Source: Ulota crispa (taxonomy: Eukaryota > Streptophyta > Bryopsida > Orthotrichales > Orthotrichaceae). Taken from it: a DNA stretch of 64,000 bases. The position numbers and the translations under genes are program-made. Positions 34,719 through 46,625 of the stretch are shown one piece after another. The notes below the pieces were generated by a model. It did not search any database, was not told the DNA's origin, and saw only the letters and a list, made by a program, of their open reading frames with translations. Position 1 is the first letter of the stretch. Each line of letters begins with the position of its first letter. The stretch is from contig OY987244.1 of assembly GCA_963920765.1 (NCBI GenBank), positions 25,276,358 to 25,340,357 on the forward strand, in the 5' to 3' direction.

Positions 34719-37700
34719 ATGAAGGGGTTCGCAATGCAGTCCTCGCCGTATTTTTCGATGGAGAAGCTCGCAGCCATGCAGCAACCAAGTCCGACGCTGT
34801 CGTCACCGTCGACGGGATTCATGAATCCGCGATCGTCACCTCTGTTTTCCTCGGCAGTGGATCAGCCAGAGCCACCCGCTCCTGCAGGACAAGATGTTGG
34901 CAGGTTCTCGATCTTAACTTACTTAGACCTCTCTCTTCGACTTTCTTCCTTGTTCTATGCTACAGTAGTCCCTTCTTAACTTATCACCCGAACATCATTT
35001 GAAACCCTAGCCTAAAAATTTCAAAGCTTGCTGCGATCTGGTTACTACGATTCAGAACGTGGAAATGGCTTGTTAAATGTGCGTTAATCATGCCATTTGA
35101 ACAAGCTGTCATTTTCTAAAAAATGAGTAAAAAATCTTAAAAATCTCTGCGAAGGCTCATTATTCAACATGTTCTTGACGGCTTGCTGCGATCTCAATAC
35201 TTTGAGCGAGGAGACGAATTACGCTCAAAGCATTTGGGTGAGAATTGAGCACGGAATCTTTGTGTAAAATTTTGTGTGTATATACTCGCTTCCGGCTTAA
35301 GTCATCGAAGGATCAACCAACTGTGCATTTGGTGGCATCAGTTTGTAGGGTTTAGGGTTGCGCAAAAAAATCTTAAAAATCTCTGCAAAGGCTCATATTT
35401 AACATATTCTTGACTGCTTGCTGCGATCTCAAGACTTTGAGCGAGGAGACGAATTACGCTCAAAGCATTTGGGTGAGAACTGAGCACGAATCTTGGTGTC
35501 ATCGAAGGATCAACCAACTGTGCATTTGGTGGCATCAATGTTTGTAGGGTTTAGGGTTTCATTGGAGAGTCGATTGCGGGGATTTGAACGTGCTGCTGTG
35601 AGTATTTGCAGGCCAAACACGATGTCAAATGGACCAGACAGCGATCAAGCTCCTCCGCAGCGTCTTGCGAACGCGCTGGATGGCTTAGGAAGGGCCGTCC
35701 GTCACATTGCCGATGTTCGCTCCGGGGCGGACCTGCTCCTGGAAGCGCTGGACTCGGCTGCGTACGTGCGTGGACGTGAGACTGGAGGCAAGAAGGCCAG
35801 TGATGGTATCCAGCAAGCAGCTGACGCGATGAAAAAAGCCCTGGATGAGCTTCGTGCTACAGGTAATTTGGTGCAAACGAACTTGTTGTAAGATATTGGA
35901 TTCTATTTGCATCGCTTTTAGTATTTTCACCAGTATGTAGGAGAGTGATTTTTGGGAGACGTATAGAGCTGTGGAGAGTTTACTTTCCTTACAAGAGCCA
36001 AACTCTCTTTACACTTGTATCACTATGTGTGAATTTTTCATGTAAGTGGAAAATTGTTGACCCCTTAATTGCAGCAAACAATCCCATTTCCATTCAAAGA
36101 TCAATGGCCATAGACGTTAACTCAAGCCATGCTTACACCACATGATTGTCCAAGGTCAACCAAGTTTATGCATACATGAGTTCTTGTTTGTAGCAGGGGC
36201 TAGTGTAGTGGATGGGATCAGGTCCCAAGCGGCTTTAGTATCTCTACCTTGTATACGTATGTGTGTATGCAGATTTGTATATATTTGAGAATGACTTTTT
36301 AGCAGTTCTGTGAGTTATTATCTTAAGTCACGTACTGCCGTCTTGATGTGTGAAATAGGCTATTGTTCTGGTTGTTCTTTGGATTGTTCCTTGTCTCTTT
36401 TTTGTCGTGAGTAATTGAATACGTGAGAAGCTATGGACTGTATTGTATCTATATTGTGAAGTGCAGGTAATTCTAGACGCAGTACGAGGTTTTGTTGTTA
36501 AAGTTATATGATACTTGCAGGAAGGGAGTTAGAAGCTGCAGGGGTGCTGAATGGAGCACAACAGAGGTTTGAGGAGAATGGTCTCTGGAATATGCCAGTT
36601 CCTTTTGTTGCCCCTGATGGAGCTTTGGTACCTTACGCTTGGAAGCGTCAGATAGCTGGTCAAGCGGCAGCTACTGCGTATGACAGAGCGAAGTATGCTT
36701 TTTCCTTATTGAATCTTGAGATGCACCTCTTTACAATAATTTTCGTTATTGAATATAGAAGATATCGTGACCTGTAATTCTTGATGATAGGACTTCTTTA
36801 TGTTTCTTTCCACCAAGACAAGTGACATTTTGTTTCAATTGTGCAGGCTTGCTCTGAAGGCTTTTACTGAGCAGAAAAGGCGTTTCTTCCCAGGTCTGGC
36901 TGCCACGACCTCTGAAGCCAAACGTCTCCGTGTCGAAGGCTCAGAGCCTTCGGAGGATGCAGGACCATCTTTGTCTGACTTATTGAGGCGCCTGCAGCCT
37001 GACACTCAAGGAATGGCTGTTACATCTTATGATCGCTTGGCTTGGGTGAACAAATCAAAATTAAGAGATGGATTGGGTGGTAGGGTACTCACTTCCAACT
37101 CGTCACTCTCCATAAGGCATGGTGATGCCGGGGCACCTCAAGCTGGAGGGGATGATTCCACTACATCCACGAAACAGACTGATAAGCTAGCTGTTTTGGA
37201 AGCTTTAATTCCTGGAGTGCTTGTGGCTGTTGTTTCAGTCCTACCCACTTGCTCTGTGTATCCAGATGCTGTCGCTCTATTCTCTCCTGCTGAGGTAGGT
37301 CAACAATGTTTAAATCTTCAATTTTTTTCCACTTGGATTTGCACAAAGTGATTGTTACTAGACAGACGTCCTCTTCGATCCACAATTTCACGATATGAAA
37401 AATATCTTGTTTCACAATTCATGGAAGTTGCAGGCTGAACATCCAAATTTCTGGTGGTTTTTACAGACAGGTGGTCACATCCAAGCATGGGGTGTATCGC
37501 ATTACAAACTCTATCAGCGATTCTCGGTAATTGTATCTGTGCAAAAACATCTTGTATATTAAGCACATGGATCAACTGCTTTGTATTCTTATTTGTCTTT
37601 AGGTGTCTGACTACGTGTTGGAAGTTAAATTCCGACTTCTGACCATTTGGCTGTTTTGATTTCAACCTCATATCTGCTTCCTAATGTCGAATTAGAGCTG

Positions 37701-38377
37701 TGGTTTCTTGTCCTATGTTTGCATGTGACTATTATTAAAAATATTGAAAGTTCAATGATCTGAAAACTTACGCAGGCGCATGCAACCAAAGTTATGCACC
37801 ACCTATTGCAACAGGATCGATCTTCTGCACTGGAGCTTCTCTTGGTAAGTACATTCCCACTTCAAAATGACTTTGCTCTAATGAAACAGAGATTAGCAAA
37901 AACTACTCATGCTAGTTTGGTGCGCCTGCACTCATGTGCAGGCTGATGACCAACTGTCTGTCTCTTATCTGTGATCCGTTCATCAACTGACCGATGTTAT
38001 CATGTTTTTTGTCGGTGATGTATGCAGAGATGGCTACACTCATATCGGACGCTTTTCACACAACAGTGCTCGTAAGCCCTTTTCCCACCAGAGAAATTAT
38101 TATTTAGTATTCTGCATCTACAGGGTTAATTTTTGTGGTTTCATTTGGTGTGTGACACCTCAAATCTCGGTGCTTACGATTTTGTGGAACCTGCAGGGTG
38201 TGCAAGCACGTGATGGCCTTTGATGGTCCATCTGACCTCATGTTTCCTCCTTTGGTTAGGCCTACTCCACGGCTACCAGTCGCAAAGAGTGTGCAAAGTA
38301 GCAAGCCAGAGGAATCAAACGTAGATAGTGAATCACTTGCTTATCATTTAGGTTGCACCCCCAAGGATGTGCTATAA
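34719..38377 (+). CDS. MED27: Mediator complex subunit 27 (8 coding exons)
   Basis: Exons 34719-34903, 35612-35862, 36521-36692, 36847-37294, 37434-37526, 37776-37844, 38028-38071, 38197-38377; all GT-AG, phases consistent, about 480 residues (the Arabidopsis protein is roughly 400). Recognised by LANALDGLGRAVRHIADVRS, WKRQIAGQAAATAYDRA, LALKAFTEQKRRFFPG, LAVLEALIPG and a C-terminal CxxC segment (QQCSVCKHVMAFD). MED27 belongs to Mediator, the nuclear complex linking transcription factors to RNA polymerase II. The upstream exon adds a Ser/Pro-rich stretch (PSPTLSSPSTGF) before the conserved part; its ATG at 34719 is the first in frame after a stop, but ATGs at 34734, 34758, 34776 or 35622 could also serve. 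If 35622 is used the protein is ~415 aa. Confidence 0.92.
35128..35558. repeat. Tandem duplication in MED27 intron 1
   Basis: Two copies of a ~190-230-base unit: both contain TCTCTGC.AAGGCTCAT, TTTGAGCGAGGAGACGAATT, ACGCTCAAAGCATTTGGGTG and ATCGAAGGATCAACCAACTG, ending in GTAGGGTTTAGGGTT. Copy 1 is about 35128-35360 and holds ~45 extra bases; copy 2 is about 35368-35558. High similarity suggests a fairly recent event. Each copy carries a telo-box-like TAGGGTTTAGGG. Confidence 0.9.
35920..36270. repeat. Dispersed repeat in MED27 intron 2
   Basis: Blocks ATTCAAAGATCAATGG, ACTCAAGC/TCATGCTT and a terminal TTTAGTATC(T)CTACCTTGT also occur, in the same order, near 46275-46441 in an intron of the SM-protein gene. 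Spacing is similar but identity is modest. Possibly an old SINE or MITE. Confidence 0.5.
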
Positions 38378-39104
38378 ATTGCCGTTCCTTGTACTCTTTG
38401 TGGTTTTAATTTGGATTGGAAAGTGTTGATGGAGGAGATGTTAAGCCAAATGCATTTAGGCAGACATGATCTCTCAGCTCTGACATTTTTATTCTACAAA
38501 ATGACATGCCCACCGGCTATTTTCTATAATAATGGCAGAGGGTTTCGATGCTGTCTATGCCGAGAACCTGATTTACTTAATATGTGTTTTGTAGCCTACC
38601 CATCTCTCTCAATTTCTCTACATTATGATCGTCTTTCAAGCTTCTGTTTTCAATCCTCTCTATCGACACTGTGTTCTGCGTTTGAAAGACAAAATGGGCT
38701 TCCAACGCACTGCATAATTGTTCATTACTTTATGTACGCACAAGTTTCAGGATATAAGGAAAGTGCAATTATTATATGTGTTGTTAGAGAAAGTTAAGTG
38801 TGTTTAATTTTAGTTTATTTGTAGAATTTGTAGGAATCCTAAACCTAATTCAGATTTGCACAAAAAATTCTTTGTTTGCAGATAAAAAAATAAGTGGCCA
38901 TCAAAGTACAAAAATACCTTCTTAACACCACCTGCTTAACGTTATGGTCTCTGATCTCGCACCAAAGCGTAGGGAATGAACATAATCATCTAGGTCAAGA
39001 TTCACTTCCAGTTCTTAGTATTGCTCTTGGCAATGTCACTAGTAGCCGCATATAGTTGTGACAAGCTTTCAAATTGCTACAGTTTTTTGTGTCATTCTAA
39101 TATA
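38378..39104. other. 3' flank of MED27 and intergenic DNA
   Basis: The first ~450 bases after the stop are plausibly 3' untranslated DNA. The 128-codon open frame at 38411-38797 has no recognisable domain and lies in this flank; I do not call it a gene. Confidence 0.5.
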
Positions 39105-39310
39105 TTCCCTTTGTCCCTCTAAAAATGTCCAAATCATAAACATTTCTTGTACCACTAAAAAGCTCCCTCTTGCTGATTTCAAACATTGAGAAAGAGTTTG
39201 ACATGTTCAATGATCTCATGAGGACAAGTTAAGCAATTAGGGAGCATTCCTCTCCTAGCAAGCTTGGCCTTGTCCATACAAGGTACTATTGTTGCTACTA
39301 ATTTAAATCA

Positions 39311-39625
39311 TCAATAATGAGAAGCTAGCAGCATGCACAAATATGGTACTTTTTGTATGGAATTTAGGTGCCCAAATGGCAACATCCAAGCTAGAGATTT
39401 TGCATACATTTGATAGATGGTATATTGATTCTAGAATGCATGTGTCACTAGTACAAAGACTAAAATAATGAGGAGCTAGCAGCATTCACAAACTATGCAC
39501 AAATGTGATACTTTTTGCATGGAATTTGGGTGCCTAAACAACTACATACAAACTGGAGATTTTGTATACAATTAAAAGATGGTAGATTGATCCTAGAATG
39601 CATGTGCCACTAGCTCAAAGACTAA
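39311..39625. repeat. Tandem duplication of ~157 bases
   Basis: Two adjacent copies sharing AATGAG(A/G)AGCTAGCAGCAT, GATTTTG.ATACA, AGATGGTA.ATTGAT and TAGAATGCATGTG. Copy boundaries are about 39311-39467 and 39468-39625. Confidence 0.85.
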
Positions 39626-39637
39626 AAACACAATTAA

Positions 39638-40272
39638 CCCCTAAATGCCTGCAACACCAAATTTTGGTGTTTGCAATATTCTGAAGTTCAATAAACCTAA
39701 GTAAGGTGCTATTTTTAGTAGTTTACATTTTTGGATTTATTGTTTGTGAAATCTAATTTTAGGATCAATAATGTGATTTTGAAAGTGATCGACTATGAGT
39801 TTTTCATTCAAGCTTTTGTGCAAGGGTCTTGACTTTCTCTAGTGTTGAGAGCTCTTGGAAATGAGCCTCAAATACACTAGATCTTGGAGAAAAAATTACA
39901 TGAAAAATTCATTTGAAAAGATAGTAGAAGAGATTTTGAAAAGTTATAAACTGATTGGGGTTATGTATGTTGTTTCCTTTAACCTTGTATTTTTTTGATG
40001 GTCATTTTTTTAGATTTAACATGTGAAAAAAGGATTTAATGGCTTCAAGCCATTTTTGTAGTTTTAACACCCTCATGATCAAACATTATAATTTTTCAAT
40101 CCATTAGTGATATTGTTGTGTTTTCTTTTCTTGTGTGATCTCTAACATATCTAGTTTGAATTTGTATGGTTATAATTTAAAAGAACTTGATATAGCTTAT
40201 TAAAATGTTACCTTTTTGTTCAATTTGAAGCAAATTTCTAAAAGCCCAAAATAGGCCTCAGGCATTTAGGGG
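39638..40272. mobile_element. TTAA-flanked element, 635 bases
   Basis: Termini CCCCTAAATGCCTG and CAGGCATTTAGGGG are perfect 14-base inverted repeats directly bounded by TTAA (39634-39637 and 40273-40276). This is the cleanest member of the TTAA family here. The interior has no coding frame. Confidence 0.8.
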
Positions 40273-40326
40273 TTAATCCATCACAAGGAAACTTTTTGGA
40301 CGCTTTTCTTAGGGACAAAGGGAGTA

Positions 40327-40921
40327 AAACATCATATTACCACAATGGGGATAAGTCAAAGTTACGGTCTTTACCTTGTTTTCAAACCTGACCATGTACA
40401 ACTTTGAAACCCCAAAATTTCAAAATCATTCGGCATTTTCAAGTAACTTAGTCTCCACTCGTGAATCATCACAGGGATCGAACTCTGAATAACAACAAAG
40501 CTTCATACTCAGTACTATCCCGTACATTTCGGGATGTGATGTTAAAGAGGAGGGGGCATTGCGACCCCGGTACCGCGCCCTCGCGGTAATAGGGTTTAAC
40601 CGTGTTTCTCCAAAGTTTAGAAGGAGAACCGCCGTCGGAATCCCCAGACTGTCAACTTTTGTATTTTCATGGAAACCAATTACTTAAGACTGTGATCTGC
40701 TCGTGGAGGATGGCTGAAGGACAGACAGAAATGATTTTTCGTCGCGACTGTTTTTGATTCCGATCTTTAGAGCGTTGCCGTCGACAAGGAATTGATTTTG
40801 AGTAGAACTACCAAAAATTCATTCCATTTTTCGAATCTTATACCTCTTCTACTTCGAGTGGTTTGCCGACATCGATTGAAATGAAGATTGCCTGAATCGG
40901 AGAGCTCCGAAATCGCGTGCC
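40327..40921 (+). promoter_or_regulatory. Upstream region and 5' leader of the SCFD2/MIP3-like gene
   Basis: DNA becomes less AT-rich from about 40550 (GACCCCGGTACCGCGCCC). The leader before the ATG at 40922 is probably 200-350 bases. No TATA box is evident. Confidence 0.45.
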
Positions 40922-43900
40922 ATGGGCGTGGATCTGGTGCGCGAGTGTCAACGATGCCTCGCTCAGGTAAGCGACTCTGTTTTTAGGTCACACACTAATT
41001 CCTTTTTTCATTTCAAGTGCAACTAGCAAACCCTGGTAGGCGTGCTAGTCCACAAACGTGCTCTGTAACGATTTTTTAGGGTTCAGACAGGAGCGAGCGA
41101 AAGAATCGTTGATAGGAGAATTTTAGGGTTGGCGACTAGACGGGAAAATCGATGTGCACGATGGATTTCACAATTTTTTGCTGGACTGGAATTGTTTCAA
41201 TAGGCGGCGGACGAAGTCGAAGGAGGCTTGCTCTACGTGGACGAAGGAGTAGGGGAGGCTCTGCATTACGTCGGAGGCCTCCCTTTTTTGTTGCAGTTGG
41301 GCGTCCGATCAGTCTGCAGCTTAGAGAATGCTTCTCCTCTTGACGCTGTATGATTCTTTCTCCTCTTGCCCCTTTTTTGATGACATGTTTAGGGTTTAGG
41401 GTTAATGTTTGGTAGTGGAGGCAATGGTACCTTGCTTTAGCTGCTCCAATTCCCTCGAGCTGTGATGAATGCTTTCCATTTCGTTGCTTCAAATAACTCT
41501 TTTAACTTTAACTGCGTACTTTTGAAAGCTTGTCATGGTTTTGGAGACCATGTACGTCTCTTTTGGTTCTACTCTAGGGTTTCGTATGATAGACGGTATC
41601 TCTTGGAAGTGCACATACCTTGTCTAGTTCGATGAAAGTTGGTCTGCTTTCGGAGATTTCTACTGAAAGTAGTCCTTGTGCCACCATTTACTTACATTGT
41701 GAGGTCGTGACGAGAATGTTGCGGTTTGGGAAGCACTCCTAATGCAATATGCATGCATGATTGCAGGCAGTAGCCTGGCAAGGGGGGCGGCTTCAGAAAG
41801 TGGTAGTCCTCACTGCACGGTTACTGAGTGATGCTCACCGGTACATTTTGCGGTGTCTGCGGTGTCATCCAAGTATCAAAAAGTGCACTATCTTCACCTC
41901 TATTTCACAGGTACTGTCAACACTCACTGATGCTGTACAACGTATGTAAATCTCATTTATTCTGATGGGAGAATATCACTCTCACGTGTTGGTAATTGAG
42001 CATTCTCTAAAAGTTTCTGTTTTCTATGTTTTTGATATGACAGGAAGGGCATTCGGCATGCTTCGAGACTCCCCTTGGGCACAATGCCTTCAGCGAGTAC
42101 GCTAGCTTACTGCAACAAGATCTTCAATCAAAAAGACTGGCTGCGACTGCGGATGAGAGCTTCACGTATGGAGATAAATCAGATGAACTTGAACTCGTTG
42201 TGAAGCATGCTCCCTTATTGATGTGCGCCTTGACGCCGAACCTGTTCGTGTTACCATCGGGTGGAGCAGAAGCTGAGGCTCCTCTGTCGGATCACAAGAA
42301 GACGGATGCGTCACTTGGTCCAGGGTTACCAGCCATCGACACTGGTGTCACGTTTGACGTCGACGATAGAATCCCCTCTGGAGCATCGCTTCTCGGGCAC
42401 TTTCTACAACAACTGACTGCTCAGGTTTAGCCTCACTTCCTCCGGTCAGTTTTTGTTGATGTTTTTATCAATCTCCATGACCAAAAACCCTCCCTAGATT
42501 TATAGAGTTCTTGATGTTACATCAATAGGCATTAGAGTCCTGGTGGATTTGATAATTGGATTCTTAAACGGCACAGGTTGAGTAGTCAGCCAAGTTAGCC
42601 AATGGATTTGGTGTAATGGTTAAAGCCGGAAGAGTTAATGTTATCGTACTCTTATAGCAGGTATAGCAGGTTTCAGACACCGTGAGATGAGTGTGTAATT
42701 AAAGTTACAAGCATCCGCCAAAATTAATATTTAAATTCTGTTTTTTTTTGTTACTAACCAAGATAATACTTTGAAAACACGTGGAAAACACATCCGTTTT
42801 TCAATTTTGATTCTTTTGTTTTGCTGCTCTCACATTTTTTTTACTTCTTTTTGTTTGCTATTAATGATTATTTGGTACCAACCTGCTATGCAGGTGCGAT
42901 AGTTTTGCAGAAATGGAGCTAACTTTTTGTTAGTGTCATGTTTGTGTCATCAGCATTTACTTGGTATTGCAATAAACGTCAATTTTCACTTGACGATAGT
43001 TTAGTATCGATCTAGTATTTTCTGAGATTAACTTGAACCTCCCATTAATAGCATTGTCAGTCTAATGGGGGTCCTTTGAGATATCTATTTTCATCAATCT
43101 CTGTTTCTACTAAAGGACATGTAAATTCTTTTGTAACATCATTAGTGATTGTGCAGCTAGATGTAAAAGTGGACGTCTTTTCATTGGGTCCACTCGCTCA
43201 CCTGGTTGGGAACCTGGTGACAGACCTGTCAACTTCCACTGTGTTAGACCATGGCTCACAACGAAAGTCTGCGGGTCTTTTACTGGTGGATCGATCGTTG
43301 GATCTGATTACACCCACATGCCACAATGACAACTTTTTGGATCTTGTCGTCTATTCTCTGCTTCGCAGGTGATTAATTACTCTTCCCTGGTTTCGTTAGT
43401 TTGCCTTCAAGATTAGTCTTAAACTTTTCTTTTCGTATATTACTGAATACATTTTGAATTTCAGGACTGCTTTTTTATATATTGTTGCAACTTTGAAATG
43501 CTTGCCTGTTCTTTTTTTCATACAGGCCTACAGTTCTCCCTCCGTCACGCCCTCAAACGATTGGCAACGAATCTGAACCAGTAGCTCGAAAACCCATGGA
43601 CTTCCGTGTACCGACAGAGAGCAGACAGAATGGTGGAAATGGAGGCTCTGAGTTTCCTCTGTTCCCACAAATGGCAGGATGGGATTGCAAGACTCAGGAG
43701 AACCCTTTGTCTATACAGAACGACAGCTCTACAGGTTCTGCAGAGTAAGTATTTTGGCATGTTTCTTTTGGGACTGAGGAGTAGGTTGTGTCAATATTGT
43801 TCTTAGTCGTACTTTGTTCTTCCGGACAAGGAATTCTCTCTTTTAATACTCCTATTGAAATATGTGCAGAAAATTTCTAGATTTAATCCCGAAGTGTCCT

Positions 43901-46625
43901 TAGTAGTTGACATGAATCATTTAGGAAGCTAACTAAATGTACCAGAAATTATACTCTACATTTCTGAATTTTAGAGAACAAGTTTTGAAGCCTGCTATTT
44001 TTGGCTATTAGCTTTCAATAAACTTATACAATTAGGTTAGTACATTATTGTGAGCTCACATTTTATTAGATACTCTTGAAATTTTTAGGTTTGGTGGAGT
44101 TTGTTTTAGTAGATTTCTGATATAGACAAGTTCTTGATTTACAGAGAGGACAAAGCGCAGGTCATGGGTGGCTCTCTTGCAGCCTCATGGGACCAGTTTG
44201 GGTCATTCAGTTTAGATTCTATGCTGGATAAATCAACGAAAGATGCTACCCTTATGTTACGGAAATGGTTTCATGAAGCTTTAAGATCCGAAAAGCAGCC
44301 TATACCTGAAAAGGCTCGACTAGGTGCTATGAATTCTGCAGAACTTGCTTCTCTGAAAACCGCATTGTCATCCAAGCCAGACATGACAATTCGTCACTTG
44401 GATCTTCTTCAGGTGATTTCTCCTAAATGACCCTTCTTTCCTCACTTTGGCTTGTTTATATACTTGTTGTTTCCATCCAATGGGGGGAGACTTGGCAATG
44501 ACTCAAAAGTGTAGAAACTTATGGTGTCCAATGAGAATTAGACTTGTTAGGGGGCGTATTATTCCAAATAATGAAATTTTATGTTTAGTAATATTCTAAT
44601 TTGTGATAGTAAGAATGGGGCCATTCTAAGATCATGGAATGAAGTTAATTTTTTTAATCCTCACTTGTATTACAAGCGAGTTGGTTTCAGGTAGTCTGCG
44701 GTCCCTCTTAAATTTTGTCATGAGCATCAGCATGTTTGATATGCAGTTTTCAAATGTTGTTTGTTTAGTCTATTTCAGGATATGAGTCTGCATAATTAGA
44801 ACTACTCGTGGTTACTATTTGTCGCCTCTTAAAGTTTTTATGGACTTAGGATGATATCATGGATGTACATTCCTGAGTGAATAAATGACGTCATTCCCTA
44901 TGGGTTGTTTTAATCAGGTTGCGAGGGCAATGGAGGAGGTTCGAATTGGAGATAAGCGGTCCAAATGGGAAGCTGTAAGCAGCGCAGAGAAGATTCTGAG
45001 ACTGACTGTCAATGATGGAAGTCAAAGCATTGCTCTTCAATTGAGTGACATGGTGCAACAAATTTCAAACGACGGTATGCTGGACCTAAGCGATGTGCTC
45101 ACCTTAGCGATTGTGGGGTATGCCCTTGCTGGTGAAGCGAGTCCCAAGGGATTTTCAAATGGCCCCTTCTCTTGGGAAGAAGAGGCAGTGCTCAAAGACT
45201 CTCTTCTCAATGCTATTTTGAAAGGCTCTTCTAATTTCTCGTTCCCAAGGCGCTTGAAAAGAGCACTTGAGATTCATTGGGAGAAATCCAAGGGTAAACC
45301 TGCCAGAGGTGAAGCGAAGAACGTTGAAAAGGACGTGGAGGTGAATGATGATTGGGGAGAGTGGGAGGGAGAAGAAGAAGAAGAAGAAAGTGAGGATGGT
45401 GACTATCTAGAGGCTCACTTGAAGTTGGAGATAAGGGACTGGTTACAAGAGCTCATCTCAAGGTTGCACTGTATTTCACAAGCGCGGGCACGACTTCCTG
45501 TTTCTTTACGTTCGACGGAGGAGCAGGTTTTTGCTGTGGGGTTGTTGCAGCGAATTTTTTCATTGATTTTCTCAAAATCTGATGTCCCCGGACTGCACCA
45601 CCATATTTCAAGTGTTGGTCGAATTTTTAAAAGTGGGCTCGGGAGATTTGGTTTAGGCCAGGTTCGTTTCTCTTTTGTCTCGAATCCAAACATTTGCCAG
45701 GCACTGTAGAGCTCTTGTTCAAGGCCCGTTTTTTTCTTTAATTTCGTTTTGAACTCCGTGATTCATAACACTTATGGTGTTGCACTTTGCTTAGAATAGT
45801 CTTAATTGTGTGCATTTTGTCTCTTTACTAAGACCAAGAACTAAAACTACGTGATGCTTTAGCCTTTACTTGATCTCATCTTTTTCATCACTTGAAAATA
45901 ACTACTTACTTGTTATTCTTATCTATGCTTGCAGCCAAAATCAAAACTTGGAGATCATAAGTTGATAATCATATTTGTTATTGGAGGAATCAGCGGCTCT
46001 GAGGTACGTTGCACTAGTCTTAGCAGACCGTCTCTTCACTGGGCTTTTCTTAGTACTCTCCATGACGTAGGGGATGCTATTTGAGTCCAACTTGAAGCAT
46101 TTTAACATGTGTAGAAGTTTGATCTTTGGGAATTTGCTATAAAGCTTGAAGAAAGAAGTTACTTTTGGTACAAGCTCCAAATCCGCTTTGATAAAATCTC
46201 TATCATTTAGTATGAATCCCTTCTGCAATTGTTTAAGTGGGAGTGCTAGACTCAACAAGTGACAGGAGATAACCTTGTTTCTATTCAAAGATCAATGGGT
46301 ATAGATGTACTCAAGTCATGCTTTCCTTACTTGCTAATTAGTTCAACTGAGTGTGAATAGATGAGTTACTATTGGTAACAGAGGTTGGTAGCACAAATGG
46401 GATTAAATTGTTACCTGCTTTAATATCCTCTACCTTGTTGCACTTACTTTGTATTTGACTATTGTGGCGAAAAATTTGCTGGTGATTGAACAGATACGGG
46501 ACATAAAGGAAGCTCAAGTGGGACTTCAAGGAGCAGAGGGTGTAGAGGTTTTGATAGGTGGTACAACGTTTTTATCTCCATCAGACATGCGAGATCTACT
46601 CCTTGCTTCACATTCAGCACTATGA
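40922..46625 (+). CDS. MIP3: SM-family (Sec1/Munc18-like) protein, SCFD2/MIP3 group (9 exons)
   Basis: Exons 40922-40966, 41767-41910, 42044-42424, 43157-43368, 43526-43744, 44145-44412, 44918-45661, 45935-46003, 46494-46625; all GT-AG with consistent phases, about 737 residues. Sec1-like signatures include SAGLLLVDRSLDLITPTCHN at residues ~235-250 and the C-terminal KLGDHKLIIIFVIGGISGSE and EVLIGGTTFLSPSDM, the GG.T...E-type end of SM proteins. A stretch of acidic residues (WGEWEGEEEEEESEDGD) lies near 565-585. In Arabidopsis MIP3 works with MAG2/MIP1/MIP2 in tethering Golgi-to-ER vesicles; the same role is inferred. Intron 3 is ~730 bases and holds a tRNA-like repeat; intron 1 is ~800 bases. 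Confidence 0.88.
41388..41403 (+). promoter_or_regulatory. Telo-box-like motif in intron 1
   Basis: TTTAGGGTTTAGGGTT lies in the first intron of the SM-protein gene. Telo-box motifs in plant 5' regions are associated with housekeeping genes; similar motifs lie at 35346-35357, 35545-35559 and 49892-49902 near the other genes. Confidence 0.4.
42598..42690 (+). repeat. tRNA-like sequence, possible SINE head
   Basis: TTTGGTGTAATGGTTAAAGC resembles a polymerase III A box and GGTTTCAGACACC, ~65 bases later, a degraded B box. It lies in intron 3 of the SM-protein gene. Folding as a true tRNA is not convincing. Confidence 0.35.
46050..46445. repeat. Dispersed repeat in intron 8 of the SM-protein gene
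   Basis: Shares ordered blocks with the repeat in MED27 intron 2, most clearly ATTCAAAGATCAATGGG and TTTAATATCCTCTACCTTGT. Together they define a low-copy family inserted in introns. Confidence 0.5.

Larger units (their letters stand above)
39105..40324. mobile_element. Stowaway/mariner-like TIR element with nested repeats
   Basis: Left end TTCCCTTTGTCCCTCT and right end, reverse complemented, CTCCCTTTGTCCCTAAG, both preceded by TA (39103-39104, 40325-40326), match the CTCCCTCCGTCCC-type termini and TA duplication of Stowaway MITEs. It is 1.2 kb because it contains a tandem duplication (39311-39625) and a TTAA-flanked insertion (39638-40272). Confidence 0.65.

Noticed and set aside
34541-35002. 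153-codon ORF overlapping the first MED27 exon in another frame
   Set aside because: The alternative frame splices in phase to the conserved MED27 exon, whereas this frame has no family resemblance.
38411-38797. 128-codon plus-strand ORF after MED27
   Set aside because: No domain, lies in the 3' flank directly after the MED27 stop, and codon content looks non-coding.
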